A stretch of 64,000 nucleotides of DNA from Ascochyta rabiei (GCF_004011695.2 NC_082416.1:62001-126000); one strand, 5' to 3'; positions 13,205-23,738 are shown, counted from the first letter of the stretch. Numbers and translations: made by a program. The notes: a model not told the origin generated them from the letters alone.

Positions 13205-13498
13205 TTAGACCTCCTGTCTTCCACAGGAATTAACAATAGATACTTCTGCTGTAGTTACTCTGTAGATAGGCAATTCTGCTCTGCCTACACCTTTAGCCAC
13301 TATTTTATTTAACAGTATAACCTCTAGATCCTGCTCCTTTACTAGGAGAACTAAAATTAAGTTTAGTTGTAACCCTCTATCTATTAAAGCTTCTACGTTC
13401 TCTGCGTTGCCTATAGATGCTTTAACTGTAAGTAGGCATATATATTCTAGGTACACTAACTTACAAAGAGAGATATTCTCCTTCTTCTCCTTAGACAA
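13205..13498 (-). pseudogene. Gypsy-1 aspartic protease fragment
   Basis: An uninterrupted 97-codon minus-strand frame. Residues 37-48 read VEALIDRGLQLN, the retropepsin active-site block (ALIDSGAQ-type) with Ser-Gly altered to Arg-Gly, so the loop is probably non-functional. It lies between the gag zinc knuckle and the RT, as expected for Ty3/Gypsy. The Met at 13498 is a chance start inside the former polyprotein. Confidence 0.75.
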
Positions 13499-13539
13499 TT
13501 TAATATAGGCTACAAGAGAGGAGATTAGCTCTTAGGTCC

Positions 13540-14830
13540 CTTGTCTTTTCCTAACTTATCTAGAGTAGGGTCTTTCTAGTTTAACTTTAGCTTTAGGCAG
13601 TTAGGGTAGTAGTAACTAGTTTCTCTACACTTAAGGCACGCGTTTTGTGTCTTGTGTAGCACATCTTAGCCCTTTTTACCCTTTACCAGCTCCTTACAGA
13701 ACTTCTTAGACTTAAACAACTTTTTTAGAGTTTTTATGTTCCCCTCTAACCTAGAGTTACTAAATTAGCGCTTCTGTAGTCCTTTGTTAGTTATCTTGCC
13801 CTTAGCTAGAGTCTTCTTAGGTAGCTGTTAGCTATGCTAACCTAGTCTCTAGTTAATAATATTAGCTTGTTCCTCTACCTTTAGGATTGTGTCCCTTTAA
13901 TTATAGAGGATTAGGAACAAGTCCTTTTGTATGCTAGGGAGCAGTGCAGTAACATATTCTAGGACTTAAAGCTCTAGCGTATGTAAGTTGCCTAGTTCCT
14001 CCTATAGTAGACGCATAAAGTCTAGTAGATCTATAGGGGACTAAGATTTCTACTGCTTACATTGCTTTAAGGATTTATACGCTACTTACTTGCGTTTAGC
14101 TAGTATTTCTAGAGCATCTAGTATAATTCTTTTTAGCTCTTGCTATATTAGTTCTTAGGTTAGCTAATTACAGCAGTTAGTTGTGCAGTAGGCCTACTAC
14201 AACGTCTTTAGGTTCTCTAAGAGATACCTTATAGTAAAGTTGATATTTTATTCCTCTATAAGGAAATTAACTAGGAATTAGAGGAAGTATTCTTTATAAT
14301 CTCTCTTCTAATAGTTATATTTAGCGCAGTTGCGCTTTACGTACTTCTGTAGGGGTTTAGGTTGTAGAAGGTTTACAGATAGGGAAGATTGTAGTTTCTC
14401 TACTCCTTCTAGTACTTTTTAGAAGGATAGGATTGTTACTAGATCTCCTTTGTTGTATTTGCGTCTAAGTTTGCAAAGAGAGGAAAGTTCCTTACAGTCT
14501 TTTGTCTCTTGCAACTTTTTGCGCAAGTTCTCTAACTCCTGTTATTAATTACCTACTTCTAGGCTATTCTAGCCTTCTCTAGCTGAAGCTGCCCCCTAGA
14601 TATAAATTCTAGGGTAAGGTGTACTGCCTAGAGGACCTACAGATCCTCTTAAGGCACTATAGACACTTAGTGTCTGTTAAGGTATCTCCTTATCTGTAGA
14701 GGGAGGTGTTACCTTACGCTCTACCAGCTCTCCTATAGGTAGGTTGTCTTAGTCCCTCTCTAAAGACAGTAAGCCTAGATAATTTAGTTTAAGACTTATA
14801 GTAGCTTAGGTCTATCTTTAATTGTAATGT
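13540..14830 (-). pseudogene. Gypsy-1 gag remnant with zinc knuckle
   Basis: Minus-strand gag region between the 5' LTR and the protease. A CCHC knuckle is readable near 13610-13650 as C-LK-C-RETS-Y-YYPN-C; the His has become Tyr (CAC to TAC). The N-terminal part (14350-14830) is Ser/Pro/Glu-rich by composition but broken by stops. In this family gag forms the particle that packages element RNA. Confidence 0.75.
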
Positions 14831-14844
14831 AAGAGTAATTAGAA

Positions 14845-15046
14845 TGTAAAGAGTGTATAAAGCAATTATAAGGGAGGATAGGGTAGAAGAGGATAGTAGG
14901 TGTAATAAGGTACGTAGTATATAGTAACAAGACTAATTACTAGAGTATTAGTAATAACCTCCAACACCTTTATATAGTCCGGGCTGACTAGCCCTATAGT
15001 AGCTTGCTAAGACAGGCAGAGGTACCTCCAGGCCTAACGCCTAACA
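14845..15046 (-). repeat. Gypsy-1 5' LTR
   Basis: 202-bp partner of 7751-7952, same termini. Duplication TTTAC follows at 15047-15051. Most visible differences between the two LTRs are transitions. Confidence 0.93.
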
Positions 15047-15051
15047 TTTAC

Positions 15052-15885
15052 TATCTCCCCTTAGGGTAGTACTTGCTTATATGCTCTTAGAAGCGTTTTA
15101 TTATTTCTTTATAAGTTATGTTTTGTTCTTACCAACTATAGTCCTAGAATGTTATTACCTAGGTTAGCGCTATTTTTATTACTAAATCTAAGAAGTCTTA
15201 AATAGTGTCTTGTATATTATATATTTTAGCAACACCCTTAGTTTTAGCATTAGTTGCAGTATAATTATACTTAAGGAGCTAGGTATCCTAGCTTCTAGGT
15301 TGTCTTATTAGTTTAAGGGCTACTAGGTATTAGTGTCGTGCGCGTAATTGTTCTTCTTTAGCATTAATACTAACTGTGTATTTAAGGCTAATAAGCTATA
15401 TTTAAATTAATTTACCTAGTTAGTAGCAGTTCTTTATAAGGTAAGATAATACTAGGCTTTAGATAAATATTACTACTTTGTCTAGGTTAGCTTGTTCCTT
15501 GTTGTAGTCTCTATCCGCTATCTTGTAGGATTTAAGGCAGCTTTTCTAATAGTTATTGTCTTCCTTCTATACCTTTAGGCAGTTAGCTGATAGTTTAGAT
15601 AGGATTTCTAGAAGCTAAGGGTTTCCTTGTTTATTATTACTAAGGGCTAGCCTCCTCTTGTAGTTAGTAATGTCTGGGGCGTTAGGTACTTGTAGCTTAG
15701 TCCTTAGAGGGATAGTCTAATTTAGGTCTATCTTCTCCCATACGTCTAGAGAGGTGCAGCAGGTCTACAGTTAATGCAACTAAGGTGTGTAGGTTATGTA
15801 ATCTATAAGAATTATTGTTAAATTGCGCATAGTTAATAGCGACATATTAAAAGCGTATTCTAGTAGTGTTAGTAAGACTCTTAAT
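15052..15885 (-). pseudogene. Copia-1 5' part (gag region)
   Basis: Resumption of Copia-1 after Gypsy-1, colinear with Copia-2 at 51677-52508. It should hold the gag N-terminus. No motif survives that I can name, and stops are frequent. Next to the LTR the minus strand reads ATTAAGAGTCTTACT, probably the primer-binding region, which recurs beside the LTR at 21941. Confidence 0.65.
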
Positions 15886-16046
15886 TGTTAGATAATATGC
15901 TTAATGTGCAAAGATAATAATAAAGGTAATAATTAATAATTATCTGTTTTAATGGCTCATTTTATTTGTGGGTGCCGCTAGCCCCTAAGTTAACTAAGGT
16001 TAACCCTAAACCCCTAACTAGGTTCGGCGAGGTCGGTTATCTAACA
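15886..16046 (-). repeat. Copia-1 5' LTR
   Basis: 161 bp, TGTTAGATAATATGC to GTTATCTAACA on the plus strand. Followed by the duplication ATATG at 16047-16051, after which LINE A resumes. Confidence 0.93.
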
Positions 16047-17937
16047 ATATGTTACACTTATATAGTATTGTAGGGTGTTTCTCTGCGCATATTTTGTATA
16101 TAGTGCTATTAAGGCATCTGTTCTCTATGTGTCTAAATTGCTGACATCTTTCGTATTATGTAGTAGGAGGTGTAGTAATAAACTTCTCTACTCTTATACT
16201 AGCTTCTAGTAGGTATAGTCTATTATATATAGCTTATTATACTTCTTTTTCTGTTGCAAACGCTACATAGACAGATCCTAGTTGTTGCTTTTGTCTCCTT
16301 TTGTAGCTTGTTAGCTAGAATAGGTTTCCTACTATTGTAAGGCCTTTATTAAAGGTAGTTATTTCTAACTTAAGCACCTCTAGGTCCTGGTTTGTTTCTA
16401 GAGACGTAGGGATGTTGTGTAGGATTACTTTGTGCTATAGTTCTATTAGGAGGGCTTCCTTATAGGTAGTAACTAATTACTAGATTACTTAGTTTTTAAG
16501 CAGGTATTTTGCTGTAAAGGAGGGCGTTATAGTAAGAACAATGTTATTCCTTCTACTTAGGCTAGTAGAAGCAATTATAGGGAGGCTTACTCCTTAATCT
16601 ATAAAGTCCTTATTAAAAGCATTACGCATTTTAAAGGGGTAAAAGAGGGTAGTTCTTGCTTTAGTGTAAGAACTAGTTAGCGTGCACTTAGAGAGTTCTT
16701 AATAATAGTAGGTTACTTGTTCTTTGTAACTGTTTGCTACTCTATGTTCTTAGGGAGGTTAGCTAAAGCTGCAGATGCGTATAAAGTAGGCTAAGTAGAA
16801 GGTTAAATAGTAGAAGTCTTAGTAGCTAGGGTAGGTTTTTAAAGGAGTTTTGCTCTTATTTTAATTAATTTAGATACTGTTTTAAGGTTAGATACTAAGG
16901 AGGCTAGGATAGAAAGGCCTTATTTGTTTATCTTATTATTTTCTGTGTAGTTTTAAAAGATTTCTAGAAGGACTAAGAGGTTTAATTGTTCCTTATTTAA
17001 GGTAGCTAGGGAAGAAGCCTAGAAGACTATTGTCCTAGCAATAGATAGAGCTTCTTTTACTCTCTTAGTAATAGGAGCTTAGTTTATAGGCCTAGTAGCT
17101 ATATTAAATTAGAAAGGAGGAAACCTAGGTGCTGTTAGAGTAGCAGGTCTACTAGCTAGTTGTTTAGAGGGAGCAGAGGGTAGAGGTAACGTTGTAGTTC
17201 TATTAAATATACTAGGTTAGTGTATTTCTAGAGTATATTATAGGTGTAGTGTTAATAATAAGGGTATAGGCAGAGGTCTAGGGATTAGTATAGGCTGGTA
17301 CATCTCTCCTAGAGGGGTTAGGGAGCTAGGGGGGCTTATTTCCATTGTCCCTGTGTTTAGAGAGTGGTCTCTATTAGGGTGGTGGTTCCAGTTCTATAGT
17401 CCTGGGTCCTGGTCCTAGGTAGGGGTTTCTTTCTCTTTTTAAAATAAAATAACTAAGAAATAACTAGAAGAGAGCTTGTTTTTGCACAGAGAGAGGTACC
17501 TAGTCTCTATCCGCTTTTCAGAGCTAAAAAACAAGGAAAAGGCAGTCTTAGCTTTACTAATTTTGCCTTTGTTCTATTCTTACTGGCCTAACTAATAGTC
17601 TTCTAGGAGTAGACAGAAGGGGTTAAAAGTAGAAAGCTAAGGAAAGGCTTGTTGCTATCTAGTAGGGATAGGATGTTTTGTTAGTTGTTATGTTCTTTTA
17701 GGTAAGATCTTAGAAGATAAGATAAGATAAGATTGTTATTGTAGGGGTGGTCTGTGCTCTGCAAATCCAAAATTTTTTGCAACAGATTAGGTTAGATAAC
17801 TAGGCAGCGTGCAGCAACTAGACGCCTAGGGGCTCTAGGAAGCTCAGGATAGTATATCCTCGCTGGGTTAAGATAGATTCTAATGTCTTTTCGGTGTGTA
17901 GGGCCCTATGTCGAAAATTTGCTTTGTCGTGCACGGA
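16047..17937 (-). mobile_element. LINE A, ORF1 half and 5' end
   Basis: Continuation of LINE A beyond Copia-1. ORF1 runs from an intact ATG at 17345-17343 leftwards. Near 16100-16150 the minus strand shows a zinc-knuckle remnant (CQQFRHIENRC). The 5' untranslated part is 17346-17937 and matches LINE B 24580-25150, including the CGACATAGGGCCC block near the start. ORF1 protein of Tad-type LINEs binds element RNA. Many TAG stops make it a pseudogene. Confidence 0.85.
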
Positions 17938-18009
17938 ACAACAACAGAAAATTAATACATTATCATTAACTCATTGCTATTACCATTTAATCTAACAAAA
18001 TTAGTTATT
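17938..18009. other. Short unassigned spacer
   Basis: About 70 bp between the 5' end of LINE A and LINE fragment C, with less TAG/CTA and more A/T than its surroundings. No feature seen. Confidence 0.4.
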
Positions 18010-19091
18010 AAAAAGAAGTAACCTACTATTATAAAGTACTCTCTAAGTGTACGCTAACTAATTCTTACGTAAGAACAAGAACTGTCCTCCTTACCACCCT
18101 TAAAAAACGTAACGCTTTTAATAAGGCCTTTATAGATAAAGGGGTAAACCTTACTACAATTGCTTCTACTAGCCTAAGCAGAAGGAAAAATATACTACTT
18201 ACTACTACCCCTACCTTTACAGTAAAATACCTACTTTAAAACAAGTAATCTAGCAATTAGTTACTACCTACAAGGAAGCCCTTCTAATGGAACTATAGCA
18301 CAAAGTAATACTACACAACATTCCCAAATCTCTAGAATTAAACCAGGACCTAGAAGTGCTTAGGTTAGAAATAGCTACCTTTAATAAAGGCCTTACTATA
18401 TTAGGAAATCTATTCTGGCTAATAAGCTATAAAAGAAGACAAAAGTAATAACTAGGCTCTGTCTGTGTATGTTATGGACTAGCCTTAGGGTAAGATGTAA
18501 TAAGGGTCGATATGGTATGGTATCTCTTATGGAGGTGACACGTCGCGTGTCCTTCTAATATGTCTGTGGGGCACGTGACCGTACCGTCTCGCTTAAGGCT
18601 TAGACAAGGTCTAAGCCTATAACAGTGTAGTGTTTGCTATAGAAAAAGAAGTACAACAAGCTATAAGAAACAGACTATACCTACTAGGAGCTAGTATAAA
18701 AGTAGAAAGGTTTATTACTACACCTTCTACTATACAATGCTTAAACTGCTAGTTAATTAGGCATATAGAGAATAGGTGCCTCTATAGCACTACATGTAAA
18801 TTATATGTAGAGAAACACTATACATTACTGTATAAATGTAACACGTGTAGACTACGATAGGTAAAGCCTGTGTACACACTATACCTAAGTGTATAAACTA
18901 TAAAGAAGTATATATAGTAGATAGCACATAATATACAGCCTATAAGGATATAATAAACGTATAAACAGATCTTAAATACTAGATAACCTAAGGATCCTAC
19001 AGGTAAGTCTAAACAAGAGCGCACAAGATATAGAGAGCACCTTACAACTAGCAGTAGAACTAGCTATAGACCTTGTCTTAGTACAAGAGCC
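18010..19091 (+). mobile_element. LINE fragment C (ORF1 to start of ORF2)
   Basis: Plus-strand partial copy colinear with LINE B about 25780-26695, truncated on both sides. It includes the ORF1 zinc knuckle near 18736-18780, read as C-LN-C-xLIR-H-IENR-C with one TAG inside, and the first part of the endonuclease (a block ending in VQE at about 19085). It is interrupted by a solo LTR at 18470-18624 and ends where an LTR begins at 19092. Confidence 0.85.
18470..18624. repeat. Solo LTR in LINE C, duplication GTGTA
   Basis: 155 bp starting TGTTATGGACTAG and ending CCTATAACA, flanked by GTGTA at 18465-18469 and 18625-18629. Removing it and one duplication restores colinearity with LINE B (26230-26250). 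It contains CACGTG-type and CG-rich words and is far less mutated than the host LINE. No partner LTR is seen in the window. Confidence 0.88.
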
Positions 19092-19590
19092 TGTTACGAT
19101 CCTGTGCTAGGGCACGGCACAAACATAAGTACCAGCCAACTAAGACCCCTGACTCCGCCCTAAAGGAACGAACAGTGGAGAAGAACAGAACAGATAGGGA
19201 TGTTACGTAACTGCTTGTTAACAAGCATAACACACATAACTGCTTATTAATAAGCATAGTACAATATGCTTATCTATAAGCACCCTTATGTATGTTTATA
19301 GGACTTAATCTAGTTACTTATTAATAAGCACTGTATCTCCTTAGTAAATAGTTAGAAGGAACACATCCCTTATAGTTTGTGTTTAACCTTATTAATTAAG
19401 TTTTTCTTTAGAATTTTAACCTGCTCTTGAACTAGACAGTCTAGTCTGTTCTATTTATTGCACCCTATCTTTACAAGCTTTGCTTAGTTAATAACCCCAA
19501 CCGATCCACCAGTGCTTATCCCCGAGAACCAATAGAATTAGTGCTTACGGTCTTTAACTAAAGTACAACTTCAACACTAGACTTCTAAAC
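19092..19590 (+). mobile_element. Gypsy-2-like LTR (19092-19475) plus gag stub
   Basis: Begins TGTTACGATC, as does the LTR at 23366, and shares with it a 3' half (GGAACACA..., TGTGTTTAAC, AACCTGCT words) and an end in TTACA. The following 115 bp match the start of Gypsy-2 gag (LIPE.../SLTKVQL-like translation against 23800-23870). Colinearity stops at about 19590, where an unrelated minus-strand repeat begins. The two LTRs are related but clearly diverged, so this is probably a separate, truncated insertion. Confidence 0.65.
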
Positions 19591-20093
19591 TAGAGCTAAT
19601 AAGACTTTAGTCTATAACTCTATTTGTTTATAGCTTTATAGACGTTCTTTTTCTACCTACTTAAATATCTCATAGAGAGGGTGCTCCTCTAGCTTTCAGT
19701 ATGCTGTAGGTAATAGCAGAAGACTATTTAAATGCAGCTTAATTACCTTTGCTATAATCCTTTTTAATTAAGCTTTGTTAAGTAGTTTTCCTAAGTTGCA
19801 GAGGAAATCTAAGCACTACGCAACATTGTCTAAGCGTAGTACTTATTTACCTTAAGATCTCTCTGCTAATATATTAACAGAACTATATCCTTATATCTAG
19901 ACCTTAGAGTTCCTAGTCTAGATATAGTCTTCTATTGCTGGCTAGCATACGTCTCTAAGTCTTAAGAGGTTATTATAGATATGCGTAGTTAAGCTAGAAT
20001 CTAGGAGAAATACCTTTTTTAATAGATATCCTTAATTACTTACGCTACATACTACTTTTATACTACCTTTTTCAACCTAAGTAATTTCTTAGC

Positions 20094-20312
20094 TATTAAA
20101 CAGGAGTAGGAAGCACCCGTTAGTAGGCAGAGAGAGAGAGAGACAAAAGAGAAGATAGATGTAGAGAGATGTATTGATAGTAAGGTAGGTGGTAAGGTGT
20201 CTGTCTATTAGATGGATGGATGCCCCTCTTATACCTGGCATCTGAGGGATTGCTGAGGTTATCCCCCTTGTTCACCAGCATTACCGAGGTAGTTACTCTG
20301 TGCACCGGCACA
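20094..20312 (-). repeat. LTR of family GT, copy 1 (decayed at one end)
   Basis: Shares about 200 bp with 21507-21725, including the ATGGATGGATGCCCCTC block, the ACCAGCATTACCGAGG block and a GA-microsatellite. Read on the minus strand it starts TGTGCCGGTGCAC like the solo LTR at 45782. No matching flanking duplication found. Confidence 0.65.
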
Positions 20313-21506
20313 CTGTCTAGTTACTTAATAATGTTGTTTAGTGTTTAAGACGTCTTAATGTGTAGAGTATTTAATTAAAACATCGTTGTTATCTATAGTT
20401 GCTTAGTTCCTTAGGACATTTCCTATATTCTCTTTTATAAGTTACTGTTATATTTAAGCTTATACTATACTAATTTTACAACACCTCTATTTAGCTAAAA
20501 CTACTAAGGTGCCTTAGCTGTATTTATTTATTAGTAGTTAGATATATTATAACACTGTTTACAGGTAAAACATATATCTTTAGCTCTTGCCGTATTCCTC
20601 TCTAGAAACTACTTAGTTCTGGCACTTTAGCTATCTATCTTTCTTTTGTTTTGCCTAAGGTTTCCCTAGCCTTAATATTAGTTGTTAGATAGCGCTCTTA
20701 GTTCTCTACTAAAGGCGTCCCTTTATAGGTTTAAGTTAGATTTACCACTTACTCTGTATAATATATCTTCTACTACAAAGGCGCTCTTAGGCTTCTTCTT
20801 AGTAGATGTTAAAGTCTTATATAATAACAGAAGAGTTTTATTATTCTTTTCTAGTTTATAGCTTTCTTATTAAATCCTAGACCTTAAAATACTGTAGTCT
20901 AGGTTAATGCTATCTTAGATACAGAGCCTAGAAAATTATTAATAACAGCTTGTATTTGCATAACGTTAGCAACTTTAAGGGTCTTAGCTTAAGTTACTAC
21001 CTATTTATATTTACTTAGCTATATCTCCTAATTTATAGTTATTTATATTAGTCTAAGTCTTATGTAGTATCTTTCTTATCCTTGCGCCTATTCTTTATCT
21101 ACATCTACTCTAACAGTGTCTTAGAGGGCAATTATCTATTTGCGCAGCGTTCTATCTTTTATGCAGTAGCTTAGCTGCAGATATAGTATTACTGTTATAA
21201 GAAATACTTAACTGTTCCTAATACTTTACTTTTCTTATCTTAATAGTCTTTCTTAATTATCTTATATAACTAAAGGTAAAGCTTATAGTCTTTACAATTA
21301 CCTTTATATACCTCTTATCCCGTTTCTAAAAAGTCTAATACCTATATTAGGATTATAGGTGTTTACAGCTTAGTTCCTAATATGTCTATTACTTTATATA
21401 TTGTTCTGTAAGCTCTACCTTAACCTACTTAGATAGTCTGTAATAATGTAGTTAAGGTGTTACTTATACTTATTGCTAGTTTCTATTACATAATTTCTAG
21501 AGGTAG

Positions 21507-21725
21507 TGTTCTAGTATAAGTATTGAAGTATCTCGTTTAGTAGGCACATTAGGAAAGAGAGAGAGAGAGAGAGAGGGAGAGGAGAATATATAGATAGGTT
21601 GATCGTAAGGTGTCTGTCTATTAGATGGATGGATGCCCCTCTTATACCTGGCATCTAAGGGATTGCCGAGGTTATCCCCCCTGTTCACCAGCATTACCGA
21701 GGTAGTTACTCTGTGCACTAGCATA
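21507..21725 (-). repeat. LTR of family GT, copy 2, 4-bp duplication GTAG
   Basis: Minus-strand start TATGCTAGTGC (TGTGCCGGTGC in the other copies) and end TACTAGAACA. Flanked by GTAG at 21503-21506 and 21726-21729. A run of about ten GA dinucleotides lies at 21556-21576. The internal GC-richer blocks are little mutated, unlike the surrounding element. Confidence 0.7.
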
Positions 21726-21940
21726 GTAGTAGCGCCTTTAGCTGTATGCGCTAGATTTATTCTTCTTTAGGATCTGCTAGTAGCTATATATCTTACAATT
21801 AGCACTTAATCTTAAGTTAGCAGTACTAAGAGACCTAGTTGCTTAAGTTAGTAAGGATAACTGTTACGTTCCTCTAGCTTTGGCTAGTTGCTATTTCGCT
21901 TGTTGTTGGCGCTTATCGTAGCAGCAGTAAGACTCTTAAT

Positions 21941-22108
21941 TGTTAGATTAGATATTAATAGTAATAATGTAATAATGATGTATTAATTATATGTTCTTGT
22001 TTTATGTAAGGGTGATTTTTATCTAATCTAGGTTTTAGTAGGGGCCCCTGCACGGTTTCTTAGCAGGTACATCACCTATCCCATTTTTCTAATACCTTTT
22101 TTTTAACA
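21941..22108 (-). repeat. Putative LTR of the unclassified element
   Basis: 168 bp bounded by TGTTAGATTAG and TTTTAACA, preceded by the same primer-binding-like sequence as Copia-1. The interior differs from the Copia-1 LTR. Only one copy is seen, so the right border is tentative. Confidence 0.45.
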
Positions 22109-22599
22109 ATAATAAAGAGATATAAACCTAGGAATATAGGCTAGGGAAAGCTAAACAACCTGTCCTAATTACTAGGTTTGCTAGGCTTACTTATAGATAC
22201 AGTAGTTCTTTAAAGATCTTATCTGTTAATCTACCTTTCTCTTATAACTTTTCTAGGTAGACCTATTTATTATAGCTACTAGAGTTTGCATGCGTCTCTA
22301 GTTCTACTAGAGTTTACCTTTATTGCAAGAGGCCTTAAGCTACTAGAGTTTGCCTACTAGAGTTTTCTTACGTCTAATTAATCTTTAGAGACGCGTAGTA
22401 TACAGATATTAAGGGTTATTATTAGTATAGAGGGTAGTGTTGTGTTATTCTAGGTTTAAAGTGCTAAAACACAGTATTTTGCACGCTGTACTTTATACTA
22501 AAGATACAGAAACTAGTAGTATTAGTATAGTTGCTAAAGATAAAAATCTAATAAAGTACCTTTTAGAAATAACTATATAATACTGTAATATAGGCGTGT
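22109..22599. other. Mutated AT-rich DNA without recognisable gene
   Basis: Contains several dispersed copies of CTACTAGAGTTTGC (about 22278-22372). A related CTGGAGTCTGCTGGAGTTTG pair occurs at 62906-62926 at the edge of the mutated block. No coding motif seen. Confidence 0.4.
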
Positions 22600-22830
22600 T
22601 AAGCTGCTAATAGTGTAGGTAAGAGTATTGCCTAATGCAAGAAGGTAGTTGTCTTTAATAGCGAGCCCTAATGGCTCGCTGAGATTATCTGATATACCCT
22701 CCCAAAAATCACGTGCCTCTAATCCCTAATAGCCCTTTAAGCCCTTGCTAGTTAACACCCCTAATAATCACGTGCACCTAAACCCTAATAGCCTTCTAAG
22801 CCCTTGCTAGTTAACCCTATACTTATACTC
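22600..22830 (+). repeat. Repeat family X, copy 1
   Basis: Matches 62095-62310 over about 220 bp. Parts in order: an imperfect palindrome near GGTAAGAGTATTGCC; a perfect 8-bp-stem hairpin AGCGAGCC-CTAAT-GGCTCGCT (22660-22681); and two direct copies of a roughly 60-bp unit, each with an ATCACGTGC word (an E-box-like CACGTG) and ending GCCCTTGCTAGTTAAC. It may be the 5' control region of an unidentified DNA element. Confidence 0.65.
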
Positions 22831-22859
22831 TACTACACATCTCCCCTACCCTAAGAGCT

Positions 22860-23365
22860 TAGTCCCCTTAAGCTTACGTCTGCCTCTATCTGCTGTTCTA
22901 CCCTTCTGTAGCTTCATCGTCTATTCTAACAGAAGACCTACTAGTGTTTGCCTTTAAGCCTCTTCACTTTAAACAACCTTCTAGCACCACCTAGCAGTTT
23001 ATTAAGCTGTTGCTTAATGGTTTGTATTTACCTAACCACATTTACTCTGGTATTTAGGCATCTAAGCCTATTACAACTAATTCCTAAAGCCCTATTAGTT
23101 TAGAACTTAAGAAAGAACCTTACGTGTAACCTAATCTGTTTGCTATAGCAGCTAAGGTAAGTCTAGGTATCTGCTGTTGATTTATCTAGTAAATCTCCTA
23201 CTTATGTGTTTGTTCGCCTATATTGTTAAAGAAGGACAACCTAATAGCTTATTAGACTGTTTTAAGAATCTATAATCCTCTAGCCCTAGGCCCGCTAATT
23301 AGTAGGTCGTTTAGCCTAGTCCAGCAACCCACCACCTTTTACTAGTTAATATTGCTCTAGCTAAC
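22860..23365 (+). pseudogene. Unidentified plus-strand coding remnant after family X
   Basis: Translation in one frame gives a recognisably protein-like stretch (FAFKPLHFKQPSS..., then QFIKLLLNGLYLPNHIYSG, then SLELKKEPYV) at about 22940-23150, followed by GTAAGTCTAG that could be a 5' splice site. I do not recognise the family. It is cut by the Gypsy-2 LTR at 23366. Confidence 0.3.
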
Positions 23366-23738
23366 TGTTACGATCTACAGAACACGGGAAGGATTCGTCT
23401 AATTACAGTGGCTGCGGCACAGTGATTGTGACAACAGAACGAACAACAAGTAAGCAACAATTACAGTGTTAGCACTTAGTAAACAGCTAATGGGACACGT
23501 GACCTGATTAGGGGCTTAGCGTAATTAGTACAATTAGTAATTAGTGTTATTAGTGCTTAGTGCGATTAGAGGATACACAACACTAATTAGTCTATATTAC
23601 TACTATAATTATTAGAGTATATAGTTTATAGGAACACAACCCCTATAGTGTGTGTTTAACTTTAACAATTAAATTTGTTATTAGAATATCTTAAACCTGC
23701 TTGTAAAACAGATGGTCTACTCTATACTCTTCCTTACA
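23366..23738 (+). repeat. Gypsy-2 5' LTR
   Basis: 373 bp from TGTTACGATC to TTCCTTACA, related to 19092-19475. Followed by gag about 60 bp downstream. Confidence 0.75.

Larger units (their letters stand above)
7751..15046 (-). mobile_element. Gypsy-1 (chromodomain Ty3/Gypsy retrotransposon), nested in Copia-1
   Basis: A complete 7296-bp element between 202-bp LTRs, flanked by the duplication TTTAC (7746-7750 and 15047-15051). The minus strand reads gag with zinc knuckle, protease, RT/RNase H, integrase, chromodomain. About 1.9 kb lies between the chromodomain and the 3' LTR, unusually long, and holds a plus-strand reading frame (8493-9468). It is heavily mutated, with only short uninterrupted frames. 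Confidence 0.93.
3553..16046 (-). mobile_element. Copia-1 (Ty1/Copia LTR retrotransposon) with nested Gypsy-1
   Basis: Bounded by LTRs at 3553-3714 and 15886-16046, flanked by the duplication ATATG. Without Gypsy-1 the element is about 5.2 kb, a normal Copia size. Orientation is minus: a purine-rich tract (minus-strand AGCTAAGGGGGTG) abuts the 3553-3714 LTR, and conserved domains run integrase, RT, RNase H towards it, the Copia order. It is heavily mutated throughout. Copia-2 (45361-52658) is a close relative. Confidence 0.93.
19591..22108 (-). mobile_element. Unclassified decayed LTR element, possibly Copia-like
   Basis: Heavily mutated DNA with weak minus-strand coding signal (Lys-rich gag-like stretch around 20700-20900). 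At its right end, 21941-22108 starts TGTTAGATTAG and ends TTTAACA, and the 14 bp before it (AGTAAGACTCTTAAT) are the same as those before the Copia-1 LTR at 15886. This suggests a Copia relative using the same primer, in minus orientation. No partner LTR is seen at the left end. Two insertions of another LTR family lie inside. Confidence 0.45.

Noticed and set aside
20120..20311. Short open frames in the family GT LTRs
   Set aside because: They coincide with duplicated LTR sequence and a GA microsatellite, with no protein feature.
22655..22700. Hairpin followed by CTGAT (CTAAT in the 62-kb copy), as at a Helitron 3' end
   Set aside because: Homology between the two copies continues well past this point, so it is not an element terminus; no Rep/helicase motif seen nearby.
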